A DNA stretch of 64,000 nt from Mortierella sp. BCC40632. Its lineage: Eukaryota > Mortierellomycota > Mortierellomycetes > Mortierellales > Mortierellaceae. Under the pieces are notes generated by a model, which saw only the letters and a list, made by a program, of their open reading frames with translations, was not told the DNA's origin and made no database searches. Positions 12,576-23,440 of the stretch are shown here, in pieces. The position numbers and the translations under genes were made by a program. Every line of letters starts with the position of its first letter. Position 1 is the stretch's first letter. The DNA is taken from assembly GCA_011634665.1 (NCBI GenBank), contig WAEK01000024.1:385001-449000 (forward strand), given 5' to 3'.

Positions 12576-15430
12576 AAAAGAAAGAAAGGAACAATAAAAA
12601 CAAAAGCAAGAAGTACTAATGATCTGTCTATCATGGAAAAACTTGATGGGTTGTAGGAGGAGGAAAGCGTGCGTGGTGTGTGCATGTGTATGCGGAATAG
12701 TGTCAGAAAAGCTGTTGGGAGGGAATGACTTTGGGTTAGTATTCGCGAGTTGATTGGGACTTTTCAGGAGAACTCTGATATTTATATGTTTGTAAGATGG
12801 AGGAGGGGAGAGAGAGAGGAGGTCTAGAGTGCGCGGACCAAAGTGATTTGAGGATCTAGCAATCTCGCGTAGGCGGAAGACATTCTAGATGGCGTTTTGA
12901 CTATGGCCAATAGATGGAATTAGAAAAGAGGCGAACCGGCAAGATGTGTTTGTTCCTTGAAACACATTGACTAGAACCGTTGGCTACTCCTGTGTGTGTG
13001 TGTGTGTGTGTGAGGGGCCCTTTTGGGGTAACTACTAGACCACAGTGAACCAAAGAGTGACTATCAACTGGGACAAGCAACTTCACTTGACTCAACTGTG
13101 GTTTACTACCTATCGGTTCAGTTCACTATTTTTGATGACACTACAGGTCCGCATATATTTTTTCTTTTATTTACGTATCTTGGTCCCACTGTGGGCTTCC
13201 TTTGATACAAGCGCATTTCGTCTGTTCAGACACTATGGATCTGACTCTTGTCTGGGGTGCCTTGACTATGAAGTCCATTTGTCACCTGGCTCCATGTCCT
13301 GCAAAGTCCTTTTTTTTTCCTAGCTAGAATAAAATCGTTGCAACAGACCATGTTTTGCTACTAGGTCTAGATACCTCTGTCGGTCATTTGTCGATACACA
13401 TTGCTGACTCAGGTATGTCCATAAAGTAGTAAAGGAAAGGGCCTCCAAAGGGTTTGGTTTTCTCCGCTGGAGGATACCTGATACTGTAGCGCGTCAGTAT
13501 GGACCTAGTTATCCAGGAGCTTTAGGAGATCTAGAAACCATTAAGAAAAAAAAAAAAAAAAAGAGATATGAACTGGACAAACAAAAAAGCGGCTACTCCT
13601 CTCCCTTCACCGCTCTAGCTTGCCAACACGGTATGTTTTCCCGACACCGATCCGTAAATACATGCTCCTTGCATGCAGTCTTGGACTTGTTTGCAGTCTT
13701 GGCACTACCTTCTTGTGTTGAGGTGGTACTCTTTCATTATCATGGTTTCCTTAAGGTGCCCTATTGTCTTTCTTTGCGCCGGAAAAAAAAAAACATGTGC
13801 CAGCTACAAAAAAGGTGTCCCTCTTTGCTGCTCAATTAGGAACACCCGCTTAGTTTGATTCAGGGGCTCGAAACGGTTCACATTTTCATGAAGAATAAAG
13901 GGCGCAGTATATGCACCCATGTACAAATAAGCATCTTTAAAAGGATTAGTAGACTTTCTCTCCCTCAAGTCTGGCGCCCTACTCCCAGAGGTACCGCACG
14001 GATGATAAACTGGACCGCTCCGTTATATTTAGAAGCAAATATATGCTCCTCTCTATTTGCTTTGGCACGAACCATCCTCTTGTGTAACCCTGGATACTGT
14101 CTCCCTCTGCGGATTTTTTGAGAAAAAAATGTCACATTAAGCCAGAGGGTTGTGTCTTGGGCATCGTCATTTCACTTTAAAAAAAAAGAGAGAGAGTGAG
14201 GCGTTGGATGAGGAGATGTGTAGCTCATGAACGGATCCTGTCTGCTCAATCGGACAATTATTCCTTCTGATCGCAGAAAACCCCTGAAGGAATGATGTCG
14301 TTCATTAGGGTCTCCTTGAAGAAGCAATACCTTCTACCCCTATGGATAGATCAAAGTCATCTCTTCTGAGAGTGTGCATTCATCTTGATACTCTTCCTCC
14401 CTCCTTCCCTTCTTGTTAATTCCAGCTGCTAAATAATAATTTTAAAAGATATGGCGATCTGCAAGCTTTCAGGTCCTCTAAAGTGGGGGGGATGTGTACC
14501 TCAGTGCTGCTCTCAGATCATATCCCTGTCTCAGGCTGATACAGGGGATTTCCCAGGCTGAATAAAAAAAACCTTTCGGCCCACCTCCATGGTGCCACAA
14601 ACCCAAAAAAGCAAGCAAAGTCGTAATGACCAAGGGTTTAAAGAGGCTGCGGATGTTTAATGATAACATAGGTAGTGGCTCTTGCGTGGTCTGGTACTGT
14701 CTAGAAAAAACAAAAACAAAAACAAAAAACAAAGCATACATCCGTTGCCTCACAAGAGTTCAACAGATCAGTCACAAGAGTCGTACTTGCAGCTCTGTAA
14801 TAAGACATTTGACCTCGAGAGCTTACCTCGGCCTACAACAGTACTTGCGCCTTGCGTGCAAGCTTATGGAATCATGCTTGTAGACTCCATTCCAAAGCAC
14901 CAACCCCTATTTGGAGCGATACCTAAAGACAGCGTCAATTGGCAATGCCCAGCAATCCCTTCTAATAATGTCATGGAGAAGAGGACGGTTGCTGTTGGTT
15001 GCTCAAGTTGTCGTTTTTTTTCCTATGTGACCATTCCCCACAAGCAAAAAGTCGTTGACCTCCAAAAATGGCACTTTTTTTTTTGTGGCAAAGTCTATTT
15101 CGTCAGAGGTCTTGTTGGAGTTGCTTTGGCCATCCAATCGGGGAAAGGGGGGCTCCGTGCAGTCAGTTTGAGCATAATAAAGGAGAAATGTATCACACTC
15201 TTCCTGTTTGCTGCAGAGGTGCTCGTGCCAGCTCTTTAAACCGATGCATCAACTCAGGTACATCGTGTTCGGTAATCAATATACCCTGTTTCAGGTACTG
15301 GTACGTTTAAGCTCGTGCCAATTTGTACTCTTGCTCAAAAAAACAAAAAATATATGTTAAATCCAGTACTAGTGTTCAAACTTCAAAGTCGCGACTAGAC
15401 ATCCAAGATGAAGAAGAGGGGAGAAAAAAA
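12522..15430. other. Long gene-poor stretch at the start of the accessory island
   Basis: Starts with an almost pure A-run of about 50 bases (12520-12572), then GT (about 12990-13011) and A-run tracts. Several open frames of 60-185 codons exist (for example 14682-15239) but show no recognisable domain, no intron-exon logic and many homopolymers. I see no supportable gene; degraded repeats are possible. Confidence 0.5.
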
Positions 15431-15435
15431 AACAA

Positions 15436-15444
15436 CATAAATAC
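15436..15444 (+). promoter_or_regulatory. Putative TATA box of the 15613 secreted-protein gene
   Basis: CATAAATAC, followed at about 15448 by GAGGTCAAG. The same two elements in the same order and spacing lie upstream of the paralogue at 40274 (minus strand), about 140-180 bp before the split start codon in both cases. Confidence 0.55.
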
Positions 15445-15612
15445 TCTCGAGGTCAAGACTTTCTTTCTCATCATCAGCACTCGATCCACTCACTCAAAAA
15501 ACAACCAGCTCCACTCAACCACTCACTCCAACTGCCACCAGCTCCACTCTTTGAAAAATCACCAACTTCTCCCTCAACAACACCTTTTCTTTCTCACCCA
15601 ACAACTCAAAAA

Positions 15613-16134
15613 ATGTAGGATAGCAACCAGATGCATCTTTCTACGACGCACTGATAGGGGTCACCCAAGTAGCTAACCTAGATAAATCATGCCAATTGCA
15701 CCTTTAGGGCCAAGTCAATCACCGCCCTTGTCATCGTTGCCGGCGTCATTGCCAACCTTCTTGTCTCCAACGCTGCCCCCATTGTTGCCGAGAAGCGTTA
15801 TGACCTCAACAACTTGGTTCACGACACCAACACCATCCTCACCCGCCCTCAGGCCATCATCACCGGCAACCACGACCACGCCCTCCACGGCAGATTGATC
15901 GACTGCGGCATTGCCGGTATCTTTGATTCGCGTACCACTGAGGAGTTGCAGAAGGCTTATGACGAGGCTGGATGCAAGAACAAGCTCGGACCTTTGCAGT
16001 TGCTCGGCAACGTTCAGAACCAGATTGCAGTCTTGCCCGGAAAGGATGGCAAGAACCACTCCTTGGGACGATTTGATTTGCTCGGCAACAAGGTTCACCC
16101 CTACACCAAGGACACCGCTTCCTCCAAGGAGTAA
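15613..16134 (+). CDS. Small secreted protein, family of two in this window; start codon split by an intron
   Basis: Proposed exons are 15613-15614 (AT) and 15708-16134; the 93-bp intron 15615-15707 (gtagga...ttag) separates AT from G of the start codon. This gives a 142-residue protein beginning MAKSITALVIVAGVIANLLV, a clear signal peptide, followed by a possible Kex2-type site EKR at residues about 31-33. The mature part contains RPQAIITGNHDHALHGRLID, two Cys residues (LIDCG and EAGCKN) and ends in TASSKE. No family is recognised. Without the split start there is no upstream in-frame ATG and the first one (15814) would remove the signal peptide. The paralogue at 40274 has the same architecture, which supports the model. 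The function is unknown. Confidence 0.75.
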
Positions 16135-16493
16135 AAAAAAAAACATTTATAAGGAAATCAACATGCCCCCCTCCCCCTCATCCTGCTGGCCGATTCGAGA
16201 TGAATTCAGGAACCTTGAGACGGTTTATTTCCCTTTCTTTTCCTCCTCCCTCCTCCCACTCCATCCAATCACTCTCCCATATTTTGAGATGACCAAAGCT
16301 TTCTCCATTTACAGCAACCATCATGACGACTAGAAAAAAACAAAAAAACACACACACACACAAGATTTTAAGAAAGCCTCTAGACTAAAGACGAGCCCTG
16401 AGGGCTCCTCCTGTCCAATACAATAAAATATTCTGCCAAATTTGAGCATTACTACTGCTTCAAAAGAAAGTGCTAGCACTTGTTACTGCTTTG

Positions 16494-16576
<83 letters not shown>

Positions 16577-17241
16577 CCTCCCGCTTGCACAGCCTCAATA
16601 CCTGCACCCACTGTCTCTCACTGATCACCATCTTCCCCTCCCTTTCACAAAAGCTCCTCCATAGTACACTCAGCTACGATTCGCCTCCCGAGTAGCGCTC
16701 CATCGCTCTCCCCATCCCTCACTTATCCAGCCCCGCCATCACTGCCACTCTCGCCCGAACGCCAACTTGGCTGCCAGTAGTCGCTACGTCAGGATAGCTC
16801 GCAATCATCAGCTATAAAGCGCACCCAGCAACTCACCATCCTGAAGGTGTAGCTTATTGGTGAATATTTGCTCGCTCTGTTTGCTTATGGGCAATTGGTG
16901 CAATTGGTGCAATGTCCTGCACAATGACATAGTGTGCATTCCAGTAGTGAGCACATTGGAGTATTTCTCTGTGTCCCTCGGTGCCTTGAGCTTGAGCTTG
17001 GAGGCCACGGGATTTGACAACGAACACACTCAAGCTATTTAAATGACTCTTGACCTCCAAAATCCATGCAGACTCTACCTGGGCAAAATCCACTCCTCTT
17101 TGTATGGCCCCAGGTAAGGCGCCTTCTACGCTGTGATTTTTAAACTCGCAGCCAAAAGTGCGTTCGTAGGCTGCATTTTTTTTTTTTTTTTTTTCGCTGT
17201 CATATTGTCTTGTTGACAAAATTCATTGATAATGGCAAGCT
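16135..17241. other. Intergenic with a long CT microsatellite
   Basis: AATAAA at about 16422-16427 is a likely polyadenylation signal for the preceding gene. A (CT)n tract occupies about 16497-16574. No supportable gene; the long Leu/Ser frames are products of the CT tract. Confidence 0.55.
16497..16574. repeat. (CT)n microsatellite
   Basis: An uninterrupted TC/CT dinucleotide run of nearly 80 bases, the longest dinucleotide repeat in the window. Confidence 0.95.
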
Positions 17242-18177
17242 TCATTTTATACAAGTAAGGCACATTGGACAGGTCCATGTCCTTCTTACTGGTTGGCTAC
17301 CATGAGATGGGGGCTGAGAGGTCAGTGACTTATCATTACTCATTTCGGTAGACTTGGCACGACTGGAAACAGAACTGGACGGCGAAGGTGTCTCATAAGG
17401 AGATGCAGAAGAGCGAGAGAGCGACAGTGCTTTGCCTTTGTCTTTGATCTTGGACCTGACCTCAGCCTGATGGTGTTTGGAATGGGCCAGCGACTCGTCT
17501 TCTTTCTCGCTAATCAGGTCCTCACTGGTCAGGTTCTCGCTAATCAAGTTCTCGCTAAACAGGTCTTCGCTAACCAGGTCCTCAGTACTGATACTATCGT
17601 TACCGTTGGCAACAGCGCGATCAGTAGTGACTCGCTGATATGGTTTGGATCTTGATGCCTCCCCAGCTTGGAGCTGGAGATCCTCGATGGAGGTATAGTC
17701 AAGTGGCTCATCCAGTCCCCACAGCCTGTAAGCTACCTTCTCAATGCAAATTTCTTTCGGCGCTCTTCTGCCTTGGCCTCAAGATCGATAGCAATGGGCG
17801 TTCTAGAATAGGTATGGTAGTGAAAATTAGTAACGGACACAACGGCTTTTATCCTTGCCATCAACTTGTGTAACTTGAAAAATGTCTTGACTTGCATTGA
17901 GAGCTGCGTACCCTGTGTCGCATACACCCTGCGTAGTTGTGGACGTGACCAATTTTTGCCTGGCACAGATTTCCTTGTTTTCCCAGGCTTTGTTCTTCTT
18001 GAAGTCGATCTTTGGAGATGCCATATCGGTGGAGGTGTCACCATCCTGTTTGCGCTTTCCCTTTCTCTTGTCTTGGAGTGTGCTAAAAGGGCTAGTGTTA
18101 CTTGGATGGGACGCCATTTGCGCCGAGGTGAGGTTTGTATGTGTGCGTATGCATTTTTTTTTTTTTTTTAACTTCAT
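17242..18177 (-). pseudogene. Degraded or frameshifted hypothetical gene with pentapeptide repeat
   Basis: On the minus strand, two stretches in one frame (about 18177-17827 and about 17757-17242) have coding-like character but are separated by a stop. The intervening segment is better in another frame (LEAKAEERRKKFALRR, ending 17733), with an apparent one-base shift at about 17735 into VAYRLWGLDEPLDYTSIEDL. Downstream comes a run of Ser-Glu-Asp/Asn-Leu-X pentapeptides (plus positions about 17507-17590) and a Ser-rich tail ending in a Cys-x2-Cys-x3-Cys cluster. An unrecognised intron could restore the frame, but no good donor/acceptor pair was found. No family recognised. Confidence 0.35.
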
Positions 18178-18482
18178 CCCAGCTCTTTTACTGCACTGTC
18201 ATAAGGCATCGACATTTCCTCAATCACCAATTAGTTCCTGTGGCCGAAAACACATGATGCCTCTTCATCCATTCATCCATGCCCCCTATTGGTCACCAAC
18301 ACCGCCACTCTCATCCTCACCTTCATCCTCATCCTTACCTTCATCATGCGCCCCTCCTCTTCAAACTGTCATTGTGATCACGTCCACATGGTTTCGCCTC
18401 GGTCATCCTTTTTATCCGTCGCCTAGGTCACCTAGGTCACCTTGGTCAGTTTGGTCTCCCGTTAATTTTAATATTGTTAGAG

Positions 18483-19090
18483 ACTCGATTTGCATCGACC
18501 ACCCCTTTATCCCCTTGACCACACGTCAAGGCTCTTCTTTTGCTCTTTTCTCCAAAGAAATCCTCTGATGGAGTGAGCTAGATGTGAGAATGCTGCAGTG
18601 ACCCAGGTAGTAGGAACAGTCTACTGCAAACCCTGCGGTCAAAAAATCGAATATGCAGCAAGGCCTGGAAAACCAACACCATCAACATTTGAATGCTGCA
18701 TTTGCAAAAATAGAGTGGAAAGTCACTATGAATTGTTGGGTGGAGATTGCGCGTGTGGCGGCACCCCCTTCTGATTCTCTCCCAAAATGCTCTCTATGCT
18801 ATCGGAGATCAAGAGACCAAAATTTTCGTTCTCCATTATGACCATGGCGTTAAAGGTGAACCCGCATGCCATAAAATGCAACGAAAAATTCCACATTCGT
18901 CAGGCCCATGAAAATATGAGTGAAACTGCCAAATTCAGGTACGAGTTAGGAGGGTTCGATGGACATGGTGACTGGGAAAGTACAAGCTATGATTACGAAG
19001 AAGTTACTCTCGTATGTTGAACGGTCGTCAATGCATTGGCAAAAGCAACAATTATCACGAATTTTGTCCGTACCACTACTGATGTTTCTG
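18483..19090. repeat. Segmental duplication copy A
   Basis: About 600 bp alignable by eye to 19941-20526, from the shared GCATCGACCACCCCTTTATC near the start to the shared ACTGATGTTTC near the end, with several small insertions and deletions. It includes the broken zinc-ribbon-like frame at 18568. Confidence 0.85.
18568..18774 (+). pseudogene. Broken zinc-ribbon-like small protein, copy A
   Basis: Frame opened by ATG GAG at 18568 but with TGA as the third codon, where copy B has TAT. After that the frame stays open for 65 codons to 18774 and encodes Cys pairs typical of a zinc ribbon: VYCKPCGQ, ECCICKN and CACGG. No known family. It could be a fragment of a larger gene; the in-frame stop argues against a functional start here. 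Confidence 0.45.
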
Positions 19091-19940
19091 GCTTTTCTTG
19101 TCAAGTAGTTGCCACCTCAACTCACTCATACCAAACTCAATAAACAAAGTCTTGTCCTTCCAGACTACACTGTGAAATATCTCGTCTTTGCCCTTACTTT
19201 TGCTCTTGCTTTCGTTTTTGCTTGCGTTTTTGCTCGCGTTTTTGCTTCCGTTCTTATTTCGTCCGTGCTCCACCCTCGCTCTCACCCGTTTTGCCATACT
19301 AGCATTAACTTGTTTGATGAATAAAAAAAAAAAAAAAAGGCTGCACCAACTTGACTTTCTCACGGCTATTTGACTGTAATATTGTGATTGGATTAAAGGT
19401 ACAATGAAACAATGGTAATACAAATCTAACAATTTTACAGTCTAGTTAGCCATTGAACCTCACTACTGCAGTGGCATCTTCCTTCAGTTTTCCTTAGTTC
19501 CCTTGAAGTTTTCTTCGTAAAATTTGCTGCTCACTGGCGACGAATCTTGAGGCTGCTCCAAGAATTCAATGGCAAGGCAAAGGCTGAAGGTAAAGCCAAA
19601 AAGCGAAGCTTTGTCCCTTTGCTCCTCCAATGCTTTTTCAGTTCCCTTGAAAATTTCCTTTTGTTGCATGATGACTCACGTTCAAATGGAGTGGAGTGCT
19701 CATTAACTAGCGTCTTTTTTTTTTCCTATGCCTTCTGTTCCTCCTTTCTCATCGTCTCTTCTTCCCCCATCGTCTCTTCCTCAATCCATTGTCTATTCCT
19801 CTACCCATCGTCTATTCTTTTCTCGTTAAAAACAACCTCTTTTTCCCTCTCTCACGCTAGACCAGCAATGGTTCCTTGCCCAACTCTTCCTAGCCCGTGA
19901 AGACAGGCAACAAGTACTCATCATTAAATCCTATCTTTCC
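18775..19940. other. Spacer between the two duplication copies
   Basis: A minus-strand frame at about 19076-19297 encodes a Lys/Ser/Asn repeat (12-bp units KNAS/KNES, at about 19187-19262), MAKRVRARVEHGRNKNG at its start. It might be a small gene, but there is no support beyond the open frame. Otherwise nothing recognisable. Confidence 0.3.
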
Positions 19941-20526
19941 ACTCGACTTGCATCGACCACCCCTTTATCCCCTTGACCACACGCCAAGGCTCTTTTCTCC
20001 AAAGAAATCCTCTAATGGAGTATGCCAGATGTGAGAGTGCTGCGGTGATGCAAGTAGTAGGAACAGTCTACTGCAAACCCTGTGGTCAAGAAAATCGAAT
20101 ATGCGGCAAGGCCTGAAACACCAACATTTGAATGCAAAAATAGAATGGAGACTTACTTTATCTAGGCGGATGGAAATCGCGTGTGTGCCACTTGTGCTGA
20201 TCCTCTCCAAGAATGTCTTGGTTACCATCATAAAACAAAACAAGTATTGGTCGATCGCAAACCCGGTACCGGCTATATGGTATAAACGGTCCTCCACCAG
20301 TGCAAAAAAATGCAACGATAAATACAATACAAGGAAGCATTAAGAAGCTCACATTACTGGAGCGAATTCTGGGGCGAGCTAGGGGTGAATCCAGAAGGAA
20401 ATGGTTGGTACACAGATGCTAGCTATGATTACGAAGAAACCGGTAAAAAGCTTTCTTCGTGTTGAATGCATTGGTAAAAATAAAGAGTATCAAAACCATT
20501 GTTGTCCGTTCCACTGATGTTTCCTA
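19941..20526. repeat. Segmental duplication copy B
   Basis: Second copy of the 18483-19090 segment, direct orientation, about 850 bp downstream of the end of copy A. Confidence 0.85.
20015..20116 (+). pseudogene. Broken zinc-ribbon-like small protein, copy B
   Basis: Begins with an intact ATG GAG TAT, reads through VYCKPCGQ and ends after 33 codons at TGA (20114), because small indels relative to copy A shift the frame before the second Cys cluster. The lesion is different from that of copy A. Confidence 0.45.
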
Positions 20527-20876
20527 GAACACCGTAACGGTCACTCCTCCACCCACCCACGGTCTAGTGTTTCTAAAATTGCCGAAGCGAAAAAAAAAAA
20601 AAAAAAAAAAGCTTACTGTCACAAATGGGAAGGACGGGACCGAAGAACAGCTTTCAACAGGGCACTGACAACAGCAACAATATTCAGAGTGAACAAAAAA
20701 TCGGCTCATTAGTGATTAGTCCATCATGGTACCCCTTATGATACGAACGGAGAGAAAAAAAAAAGAAAAAGAGATGTTAACTCTTTTTCGTGGGTATGTA
20801 CATTCCGCCGGAGCTAAAAATACAATCAAGTCTTTCCTCCCCTTTTCCTTGCACAATCCAGTCACAATGCCATTCG

Positions 20877-20884
20877 TATAAAAA
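20877..20884 (+). promoter_or_regulatory. TATA box of the cysteine-rich secreted protein gene
   Basis: TATAAAAA about 95 bp before the ATG at 20979, followed by a CT-rich leader. Confidence 0.6.
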
Positions 20885-20978
20885 GTAGGCTAAGTTGTGT
20901 CTCCAGAGAATCTTGAATCTTTCCGCCACTTCTCGTCTCTCTCTTTCTCAGCTTTGAAAAACTAATCCATTTCAAGTC

Positions 20979-21655
20979 ATGCATCAATCATCTTTGGTCA
21001 CTATTGTCGCATGCTTTGTGGCTGCTTTGACCGTTGCTGTGGACGCCTCTCCTGTCATCAAGCACAAGTATGCTGACACCGCTGCATTCAAACCATACTT
21101 CTGCGGTGCATTCCACACTGGATGCCGCAATGCTTGTGCCTACGAGTACCAATATCTCAACTCCACCTGTAAAGCTTCGAAAAACAAGAAGTACTTTACT
21201 GTTGACTGCAACTGCAAGGATACCTATGCTGTAAGTGACGGCGCTTACAAAACTCTTGAATAGTCTTGAGTTGCTTGGCAAATATGGTAATGCACAAAGA
21301 TTTATGCTAAATCCCAATGTGTCTCTTGTTATATCACTTTCTGTCCTCATCGTTGGCCCTTCAGGAATTGGATTTCACTACCGGTGTCTTGAGTAAAACC
21401 AAGCAAACCGCACAGCGCACTCTCAAATCCCACCTTGACAGAGATGATGAAAGATCTATTACCAATTACGGAATCAGTCTGACGGAAGACTGCAACGCTA
21501 CCTGCAAGGGTTCCAAGACTACCGTACAGTACACTGTCCTTCCCCCAAAGGTGCCTGAACAAAACGGTGTCGAATACACTTTCAAGTGCAAGTGTGGTAA
21601 ACATTATGTCAACGATTTGGTTGATTACTGGGTTCGTGTTCACTGGGATCTATAA
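20979..21655 (+). CDS. Secreted cysteine-rich protein with two related modules
   Basis: Two exons: 20979-21230 and 21365-21655 (intron gtaagt...ttcag, phase 0); 180 residues. Residues 1 to about 23 form a signal peptide (hydrophobic core ACFVAALTVAVDA). The rest has two modules of similar plan. Exon 1 carries CRNAC, then NSTC and FTVDCNC. Exon 2 carries CNATCKG and FKCKCGK. Each module therefore opens with C-x3-C and closes with C-x-C after a beta-like stretch, suggesting an internal duplication with one module per exon. NST in exon 1 and NAT in exon 2 are possible N-glycosylation sites. No known family recognised; a disulfide-rich extracellular or cell-wall protein is inferred. A TATA box lies at 20877. 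Confidence 0.85.
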
Positions 21656-22869
21656 GTTCTCCCCTCCAACCCCTCCCCCCCCCTTTTTTTTTAACTGAAC
21701 CCTTCGAGCTTTTTCCAAGAGCCATCCCTTTTTTTTTTTTCTTCCTCGCTTTTTTGCAAGGCTACTGGCAATTGTGCTTGGCGATACCGAATAAAACTAA
21801 AGCTCATTTACCGACAAAAGACTCTAGGTGTACGTATCTTTTTCTTTTGTTGCATTACAGGAACTACCAAAAAAAAAAAAAAAAAAAAAAAAAAATAAAC
21901 AAAACTAAGGGCTTGTTTCACCTATGGCCCTCAGGCCACGAGTTCATTGGGGGTGACGGGCGGGGCCCTCGAGAGTGAAACTTGGACCGGTGAATTTCTG
22001 CGCAGGAATGTGCGAGAGTACAGTTTTTTTTTTTTTTTTTTTTTTTTTTTGAGAGAGAGGAGCTGAGAGCAATCAGTTTATACAGCAAAAGACTACTTCG
22101 TTGTATCAGTCTTTCGTAAGCTACTCTAAATTTCGAGACTTTATTCATTGCCTTAGATGGATCCGTTCTCTATAGGAGTACTCAAGTTCTCAGGAGAGGT
22201 GCAATGGGTGGAGCCTGTATTCAAGCCGACCCTTGCTTCTTACTCTGAACAGTCACTTGATTACGACAAGAACTATTGACAGAGGTATTATCCATCCTGT
22301 AAACCCATCTCTCGATGACAACTAAGGATCAGTGTATAATTTTCAGATACTCTAGTTGCGACACGAACAATGCTTTCTCTGCAGATCACAGATGAAAAGA
22401 TAAAGAAAATAAAATAGAAGATGAGGAAGGCCCGAAATTAGGAGCCTGGTCTTGTTAGTAAATGAGCCCATTATGTTGTCTCGTCAGTGTGTGGGAAGTT
22501 GGTTAACGGTATTCATTTATTACAACTTCCTGGGTCAAATAAAAACTAACAGTCTCCGCCCGTGTGAACTACGGGGACCCTCGTCGCATCTATATCGGAT
22601 GTTGATGATTTCCGTTAGTCCAGTCCAGTTTGACTGGGATTCTTGTAGACAACAGAATAACTGCAGAAAGACTCCCGTGTCCCTCTCTGAGCGACTCCCC
22701 TCCCCCCCGCAATGGCTATACACATTGCCAAATTCCTGTCTCGTCCCCGGATTGTGTGGTGCGCTTTGACAGATGGACAACTCGAATTGATGCACTCTCT
22801 GCCCCCTGGAGTTTGACGGCATTGGCTTTGCTATTAATAACCTTCCGCGCGAGTTGCATTGGTTGACTA
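21656..22869. other. Intergenic, no gene seen
   Basis: Contains A-run at about 21869-21895 and T-run at about 22024-22050. Open frames on both strands lack recognisable features. Confidence 0.5.
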
Positions 22870-23440
22870 GCCTAGTCTGCCCTGCGGACCGCAGGGAGCT
22901 CCCGTTACATCTCTAGCAAATGTTGGAGGCATGGAATGTTGAATTCCTCCTATGAATATGGACAGGTATGCTTGGTAGGACGCACAGTCCTGACAAATAG
23001 CTCTAATGTTCTCTGCTCTTCCCAGAGTAGATTCGACCCCCCTGCTATTACAATTCAAAGAGCTGCATTCATATCTCAGGACTTGATCGTACGTCCTCGC
23101 TGGACTGACCCGCGCTGGCTGTCGGTACACTCCATTGCTTCATTCACCCGACACGACTGTGCCTTCCTCAATTGACCAAAGCATTCCGCGCACGTCTGGC
23201 TTGTCCTGAACTCGTCTGTAAGTCCAACCACTCCGTATCGCATATGCTGCCCTCTCATCTTTGCTCCTCCCCGCCTAGCATGTCCTCCAGTTCGGCCTTC
23301 TACTCCTCTCCCTACTCCCCCATAGAAAAATCTCGGTATCTTCTTCGCATGCTCTTCTTTGAGGCAACGGGAAGGATGCTGATATCTCTTGCCGGTGCAA
23401 TTGACCACATGGTACCGTTAACAGCGCTTGCACCATCCAT
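22870..23440 (-). pseudogene. Fanzor (eukaryotic TnpB-like nuclease) relic, C-terminal part
   Basis: Minus-strand frame reading from about 23410 shows the C-terminal landmarks of Fanzor1/TnpB proteins in order. FYGGVGRGVEGR comes first (about 23330-23300), then DEFRTSQTCAEC, the RuvC-III-proximal FRTSxxCxxC zinc-ribbon motif (about 23181-23216). QRGRTIKS follows and, after a TGA at 23076-23078, DMNAAL, a second TGA at 23055-23057, then IVIAGGSN. D-M-N-A-A corresponds to the RuvC-III Asp region (usually RD-x-x-AA). Both stops sit where Arg or another conserved residue is expected and could be CGA to TGA changes. The second zinc-ribbon Cys pair is incomplete. These proteins are RNA-guided DNA nucleases; this copy is not functional. 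Confidence 0.7.

Noticed and set aside
14682..15239. 185-codon plus-strand frame
   Set aside because: Starts in an A-rich repeat, has no recognisable domain, and other frames across it are about as long; could be a relic, but no support.
15689..15898. Open frame starting at the first ATG after the 15600 leader
   Set aside because: It runs in a different frame from the conserved secreted protein and its translation is Pro/Ser low complexity; the paralogue supports the other frame.
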